Part shown: positions 59,331-64,000 of the stretch, in pieces | Layout: each line of letters begins with the position of its first letter | How positions within the stretch are numbered: the stretch's first letter is position 1 | Notes under the pieces: model-generated | Databases searched by the model: none | Seen by the model: only the letters and a program-made list of their open reading frames with translations | What the model was told of the DNA's origin: nothing | Program-made: the position numbers and the translations under genes | DNA from: Chiridota heheva | Lineage: Eukaryota; Echinodermata; Holothuroidea; Apodida; Chiridotidae | Direction of reading: 5' to 3' | Assembly (NCBI GenBank): GCA_020152595.1 | Contig: JAIGNY010002249.1 | Coordinates: 666,001-730,000 of the forward strand | DNA length: 64,000 nt

Positions 59331-59749
59331 ATTCTTAAAAGAATTAGGTCAATGGTCATACAATTTGATAGGGTGTACAAAGAAAGATACAGTACAGTGC
59401 AGATTTTGTTCAAAATCTTGTTCAGTTTAAATTTCTGATTTGTGTAGAAATTACTGAAATGAGATGGCTGTGTCAAACGTCTTTGTTGTATTATTGAATT
59501 ACATTTTGTGACATATTTGCTATGCCATAAAAGCACAATTTCAATCAAATTTGCCAAAAGTATTTCTAACTATACTTAAAAAAATTACAAAATTTATTTT
59601 CAAAACAATACAGTAACAAGTATAGGAAAGTGATGGTACTGTTGTACATCTATGAAATTTACAGCGGTACTGTTGGTGTCAGTTTCAGGTCTTTTCATTG
59701 GTAATTGGTAATTTGCATGTCAGCCTTAAAGATATATTAAAGTACCCAG

Positions 59750-61683
59750 AAACCCTGCAGTCCTATCATAAAACAGAGGAAAAGCATGAGGCTTATCTTA
59801 AAAGAAAAGTACCCGGGAACCCTGCAGTCCTATCATACAACACAGGAAAAGCATGAAGCTTATCTTAAAGGAAAAGTACCTGGGAACTCTGCAGTCCTAT
59901 CATAAAACACAGGAAAATCATGAGGCTTATCTTTAAGGAAAAGTACCCGGAAACCATGCAGTCCTATCATAATACACAGGAAAAGTATGAGGTTTATTTT
60001 AAAGGAAAAGTACCTGGGAACCCTGCAGTCCTATCATAAAACACAGGAAAAGCATGAGGCTTATCTTTAAGGAAAAGTACCCGGGAACCATGCAGTCCTA
60101 TCATAAAACACAGGAAAAGCATGAAGCTTATTTTGAAGAAAAAGTACCCTGGAACCCTGCAGTCCTATCATAAAACACAGGAAAAGTATGAGGTTTATCT
60201 TAAAGGAAAAGTACCCGGGAACCATGCAGTCCTATCATACAACACAGGAAAAGCATGAGGCTTATTTTGAAGGAAAAGTACCCGGGAACCCTGCAGTCCT
60301 ATCATACAACACAGGAAAAGCATGAGGCTTATCTTAAAGGAAAAGTACCCGGGAACCATGCAGTCCTATCATAAAACACAGGAAAAGCATGAGGCTTATT
60401 TTGAAGAAAAAGTACCCGGGAACCCTGCAGTCCTATCATAAAACACAGGAAAAGTATGAGGTTTATCTTAAAGGAAAAGTACCCGGGAACCCTGCAGTCC
60501 TATCATACAACACAGGAAAAGCATGAGGCTTATCTTAAAGGAAAAGTACCTGGGAACCCTGCAGTCCTATCATAATACACAGGAAAAGCATGAGGCTTAT
60601 CTTAAAGAAAAAGTACCCGGGAACCATGCAGTCCTATCATAATACACAGGAAAAGTATGAGGTTTATCTTAAAGGGAAAGTACCCGGGAACCCTGCAGTC
60701 CTATCATAATACACAGGTAAAGCATGAGGTTTATCTTAAAGGAAAAGTACCCGGGAACCCTGCAGTCGTATCATACAACACAGGAAAAGCATGAGGCTCA
60801 TCTTAAAGGAAAAGTACCCGGGAACCCTGCAGTCCTATCATACAACACAGGAAAAGCATGAGGCTTATCTTAAAGGAAAAGTACCCGGGAACCCTGCAGT
60901 CCTATCATAATACACAGGTAAAGCATGAGGCTTATCTTAAAGGAAAAGTACCCGGGAACCCTGCAGTCCTATCATACAACACAGGAAAAGCATGGGGCTT
61001 ATCTTAAAGGGAAAGCACCCGGGAACCATGCAGTCCTATCATACAACACAGGAAAAGCATGAGGCTTATCTTAAAGGAAAAGTACCTGGGAACCATGCAG
61101 TCCTATCATGAAACACAGGAAAAGCATGAGGCTTATTTTGAAGAAAAAGTACCCGGGAACCCTGCAGTCCTATCATAAAACACAGGAAAAGTATGAGGTT
61201 TATCTTAAAGGAAAAGTACCCGGGAACCCTGCAGTCCTATCATACAACACAGGAAAAGCATGAGGCTTCATCTTAAAGGAAAAGTACCTGGGAACCCTGC
61301 AGTCCTATCATAATACACAGGAAAAGCATGAGGCTTATCTTAAAGAAAAAGTACCCGGGAACCATGCAGTCCTATCATAATACACAGGAAAAGTATGAGG
61401 TTTATCTTAAAGGAAAAGTACCCGGGAACCCTGCAGTCCTATCATACAACACAGGAAAAGCATGAGGCTCATCTTAAAGGAAAAGTACCCGGGAACCCTG
61501 CAGTCCTATCATACAACACAGGAAAAGCATGAGGCTTATCTTAAAGGAAAAGTACCCGGGAACCCTGCAGTCCTATCATACAACACAGGAAAAGTATGAG
61601 GTTTATCTTAAAAGGAAAAGTACCCGGGAACCCTGCAGTCCTATCATAATACACAGGTAAAGCATGAGGCTTATCTTAAAGGG
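59750..61683. repeat. 67-bp satellite array (about 29 copies)
   Basis: The unit is AAAGTACCCGGGAACCCTGC, AGTCCTATCATACAACACAG, GAAAAGCATGAGGCTTATCT and TAAAGGA. Diagnostic variants (TTTTGAAG for CTTAAAGG) at 60135, 60403 and 61140 are 4 and 11 units apart, and the 11-unit (737-bp) interval is followed by the same series of variants. The array runs directly into a foldback element at 61676. No open frame is of interest. Confidence 0.97.
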
Positions 61684-61937
61684 GCTCTCAGTCAAGAAGT
61701 AATGGCATCTTTTTTGCTAAGTCGAGGAGATTTTCAAATAACAATGACCTAATTTTTGATACTCATATAATTGAAAACTTACTTAAAATATTATAAGAAA
61801 TAATTATGATTAATATGAACATTATTTTGTATCAAGTGCTTTCAGTTTCAGTATTGTTATTTTGTGCATGAAAATTGTGTGTGAATATTATTAAGACTCA
61901 AGAAGAATATTATCTCACTTTTTGAACTATCAGCTCC
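61676..61937. mobile_element. TTAAAGGGGCTCT element abutting the 67-bp array
   Basis: Left TTAAAGGGGCTCTCAGTCAA; right ATCAGCTCCTCTAAAGTTGA. Its interior matches 47043-47362. Part of it (TTTTTTTGCTAAGTCGAGGG, ATTTTCAAATAACAATGACC) is repeated at 62007-62095. Confidence 0.65.
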
Positions 61938-62104
61938 TCTAAAGTTGAATTAAAAGTTAATCCATACTCGGACCAGATCTCAATGACCCATCCCTAGTTT
62001 CTCAGTTTTTTTGCTAAGTCGAGGGGATTTTCAAATAACAATGACCTAATTTTTGATACTCATATCATTTAAAACTTACTTAAAATATTATTTAGAGTAA
62101 GTAT

Positions 62105-62208
62105 AAAAAAGGGTATATTCCGCAAAGAGTATATCCTGCGAAGGGTATATCCCGCTAAGGGTATGTCTCGCTAATGTAAATGTAAATAGTGGGATATACC
62201 CTTTTGCT
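62105..62208. mobile_element. Mini foldback with iterated GGGTATATCCCGC end
   Basis: AAAAAGGGTATATTCCGC on the left is inverse to TAGTGGGATATACCCTTTT on the right. The left motif is repeated about four times in tandem (AAGAGTATATCCTGCG, AAGGGTATATCCCGCT, AAGGGTATGTCTCGCT). It ends about 60 bp before the acceptor of the last AGL exon seen. Confidence 0.65.
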
Positions 62209-62267
62209 TAACCACTGCACTTCTTTTGTACAATGCTAATTTCCAGGTTTAATTTTCTTTATTTCAG

Positions 62268-62376
62268 AGGTTATGTGATGTTGTCTTGAACAAAGTTTTA
62301 CCGCAATACAAGCTGGAGGAATTTTACCAGATCAATGTAGAGGAGAGAGTAGCAGAATTTGAGGTATTGGCCAAAG
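62268..62376 (+). CDS. AGL: AGL exon, transferase domain continued
   Basis: The acceptor TTTATTTCAG ends at 62267 and the donor AAAG|GTAATG begins at 62377. The exon encodes residues 281-316: RLCDVVLNKVLPQYKLEEFY, then QINVEERVAEFEVLAK. Spacing to the previous exon's GKFEEDGLSKVIDQEWQVE equals that of vertebrate AGL between the same anchor residues, so no exon is missing in the 15.4-kb intron between them. Exit phase is 1. The gene continues beyond the right edge: a complete AGL is about 1,500 residues, so roughly a fifth is seen here. The full protein also has a C-terminal amylo-1,6-glucosidase domain and acts on cytosolic glycogen. Confidence 0.9.
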
Positions 62377-64000
62377 GTAATGTATTTTTTTTTTAATTGA
62401 TTGCTGAGAAAGAAAAAATCCAGGATTTTTAAAAAGTGGAAGGGGGGAAGGGCTGAGATTTTAAAACTTCACAACCCCCTCCCTCCCACCATTGACAAAT
62501 ATCAAAATTGTTTTCCTCCTTTATTTTTAAGGAACTCTTTGGAAAATAATAACATTTTGTAGTTAGAATGCTTAATTGTTATTATAAGATAACTTTACCG
62601 GTTTAATACACCCGGCATATGAATATTCAGGAGAATGGTCTGTGGCCCAAAAAAATCATTAATCAGGTTGTACATAACATTGGGACTTTCAACAATCACT
62701 TTAGAAATAGAGAACCCTGTATTTTTGTTTTCTTCCATTTTCTGAAATTTTCTTCCACTATTCAAAGCGGGTATTTAAGAGAGATTGGACAATATATTTA
62801 GCGGCATAGCTAGAGGATTTTGAAGTTTTGAATGAGGAGGGTGCAGATGTGATTTTTGGCGACAAAATATTACCTTTGGTAACATGATATGCTGCCATAG
62901 ATGGCACATGCACGCATAGCATGCCTATGACGGCACGGGGTCCAGGGGTCTGCATAAGGGCTCTGGTAGGGTCTAGGGGCAAAGCCCTGGTTGGGGTCCA
63001 CAAAAGCTCTGAAAATTCTGTGATTTCCCAAAATGGCTTAAAATAATACAACAATTTCAATGAAGTTTACATGAGAACATGTGTTTTTGACAGTAGAATT
63101 GATCAAAAGAAGATTTTTTTAAATTTAAAGTTAAAATCAATCAGGGGTGAAGTCCTGGTAGGGGTCCAGGGGCCAAGCCATGGAAGCTCTGAAAATTGCA
63201 TAAATTTGATGCCGCAAATGGCTTTAAAAATAGTACAACAAATTTAATAAAGTTTACATGTAGAATTTGTTTAAATAAAAAAAATGTAAAAATCAGAGGC
63301 GAAACCCTTGTAGTGAGTGGTTCAGGGGACGAACTCCCCTTTGTCCCGAAGTCATTTTTCTGTACAAAATTAGGCCTTAGCGTTATGCTACGAAAGTACC
63401 TATTGTGCGAAAATGACATTTTTGTACAATAGCTTCCAGACCCCTAGCTTGATTTTAAAAGGGACAGTGTGCTAGATTTGTTGAGGGGCACATTAATGCC
63501 CGCGCGAAGCGCTGCATTTTTTCGGCGTGGAGTCCAGGGGCCTCCTAAAGGCTCAATCCCATGGTGAAGAAGCTCTGGGATTTTAGCTATAATCATACCT
63601 CAGAATGAAGCTATTCTGACTGATACTGATGAGGACCGTTCATGAGCCAAACAGGACAATTGCTTACTACGCTATTATTCTGTGTTCTTTATCCATGTAA
63701 GGTGTATTTCATTTATGAGGTTAATTAAAATAATTAAGTTAAAAACAAATTAAATCTAAAAAAAATATATACAAAAATTACATTTTTTTCTCATGACGGG
63801 CAGGGCGGACCCCAGGGGGTAGGGCGGACCCCAGGGGGAAGGGAAGACCCCAGGGGGAAGGGAAGACCCCAGGGGGGTAGAGCAGACCCCAAGGGGGAAG
63901 GCAGGGTGGGCCCACAGAAGAGCGGGTGGGCCACCCCTGTAAAACAGCAAAGCTATCGGTCTGGACCGTACTTTTACAGCATGACAATTTTTCCTCGCTC
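62377..64000 (+). other. AGL: AGL intron, continuing past the window
   Basis: It contains three diverged copies of a GGGGTCCAGGGGCCAAGCC/GGAAGCTCTGAAAATT repeat (62935-63060, 63140-63260, 63535-63585) and the 19-bp array at 63795-63905. No further exon was recognised. Confidence 0.6.
63795..63905. repeat. 19-bp minisatellite GGGCGGACCCCAGGGGG
   Basis: About six copies of (A)GGGCGGACCCCAGGGGGT/A or AGGGAAGACCCCAGGGGGA. The Pro-rich minus-strand frames are translations of this repeat. Confidence 0.9.

Larger units (their letters stand above)
46897..62267 (+). other. AGL: AGL intron (15.4 kb)
   Basis: A phase-0 intron. In order it holds a foldback element, the 30-bp and 39-bp arrays, dispersed repeats, the AAGCTTGCG region, the 25-bp array, a TC-rich tract, a tripled block of about 430-520 bp and the 67-bp array. 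Protein alignment across the junction shows no missing exon. Confidence 0.9.

Noticed and set aside
63756-63987. Proline-rich minus-strand frames
   Set aside because: Translations of the 19-bp GC-rich minisatellite.
1-64000. tRNA, rRNA and snRNA genes
   Set aside because: I scanned for cloverleaf B-box words and conserved rRNA words and saw none I could support. A covariance-model search would be decisive.

Overview
This is a piece of a repeat-rich animal nuclear genome. It is AT-rich, has spliced exons with GT/AG borders, and carries non-LTR retrotransposon and hAT relics, foldback elements and many minisatellites. The one clear protein-coding gene is the 5' part of a glycogen debranching enzyme (AGL) gene. 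The protein and the repeats fit a marine invertebrate deuterostome such as an echinoderm or hemichordate. That placement is an inference, and the species cannot be fixed from the window.

Layout. 1-5.0 kb: two diverged copies of a dispersed repeat, one split by a foldback element, with TACG-rich repeat blocks. 5.57-9.18 kb: minus-strand relics of a ZMYM1/P52rIPK-type hAT transposase, broken by frameshifts and a stop. 9.6-13.5 kb: PstI-motif repeats and a dead non-LTR retrotransposon (FADD reverse transcriptase motif) split by another repeat. 14.70-14.83 kb: nine in-register heat-shock-element units, a CCAAT box and a TATA box, which look like a real inducible promoter. Good splice donors follow at 15.04 and 15.17 kb. 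15-36 kb: no coding signal; minisatellites (17.65-19.10, 22.52-22.76, 24.28-24.73 kb), LINE fragments and several TTAAAGG-ended foldback elements. 36.0-62.4 kb: AGL coding exons at 36034-36109, 40719-40941, 46356-46896 and 62268-62376, encoding about 316 N-terminal residues. The gene runs off the right edge. 62.4-64 kb: intron with short dispersed repeats.

The AGL introns hold most of the tandem DNA: a 35-bp array (3.8 kb), adjacent 30-bp and 39-bp arrays (2.2 kb), a 25-bp array and a 67-bp array (1.9 kb). Some arrays abut foldback elements, and the 67-bp unit itself contains a TTAAAGG terminus, so the satellites may have grown from transposon ends. Long open frames in these arrays come from stop-free repeat units and are not annotated as genes.

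The most interesting point is the heat-shock promoter. The next recognisable plus-strand coding sequence is AGL, 21 kb away, whose ATG exon begins at a splice acceptor. Either AGL has a heat-inducible leader exon, or the promoter drives an unrecognised, possibly non-coding, stress transcript.
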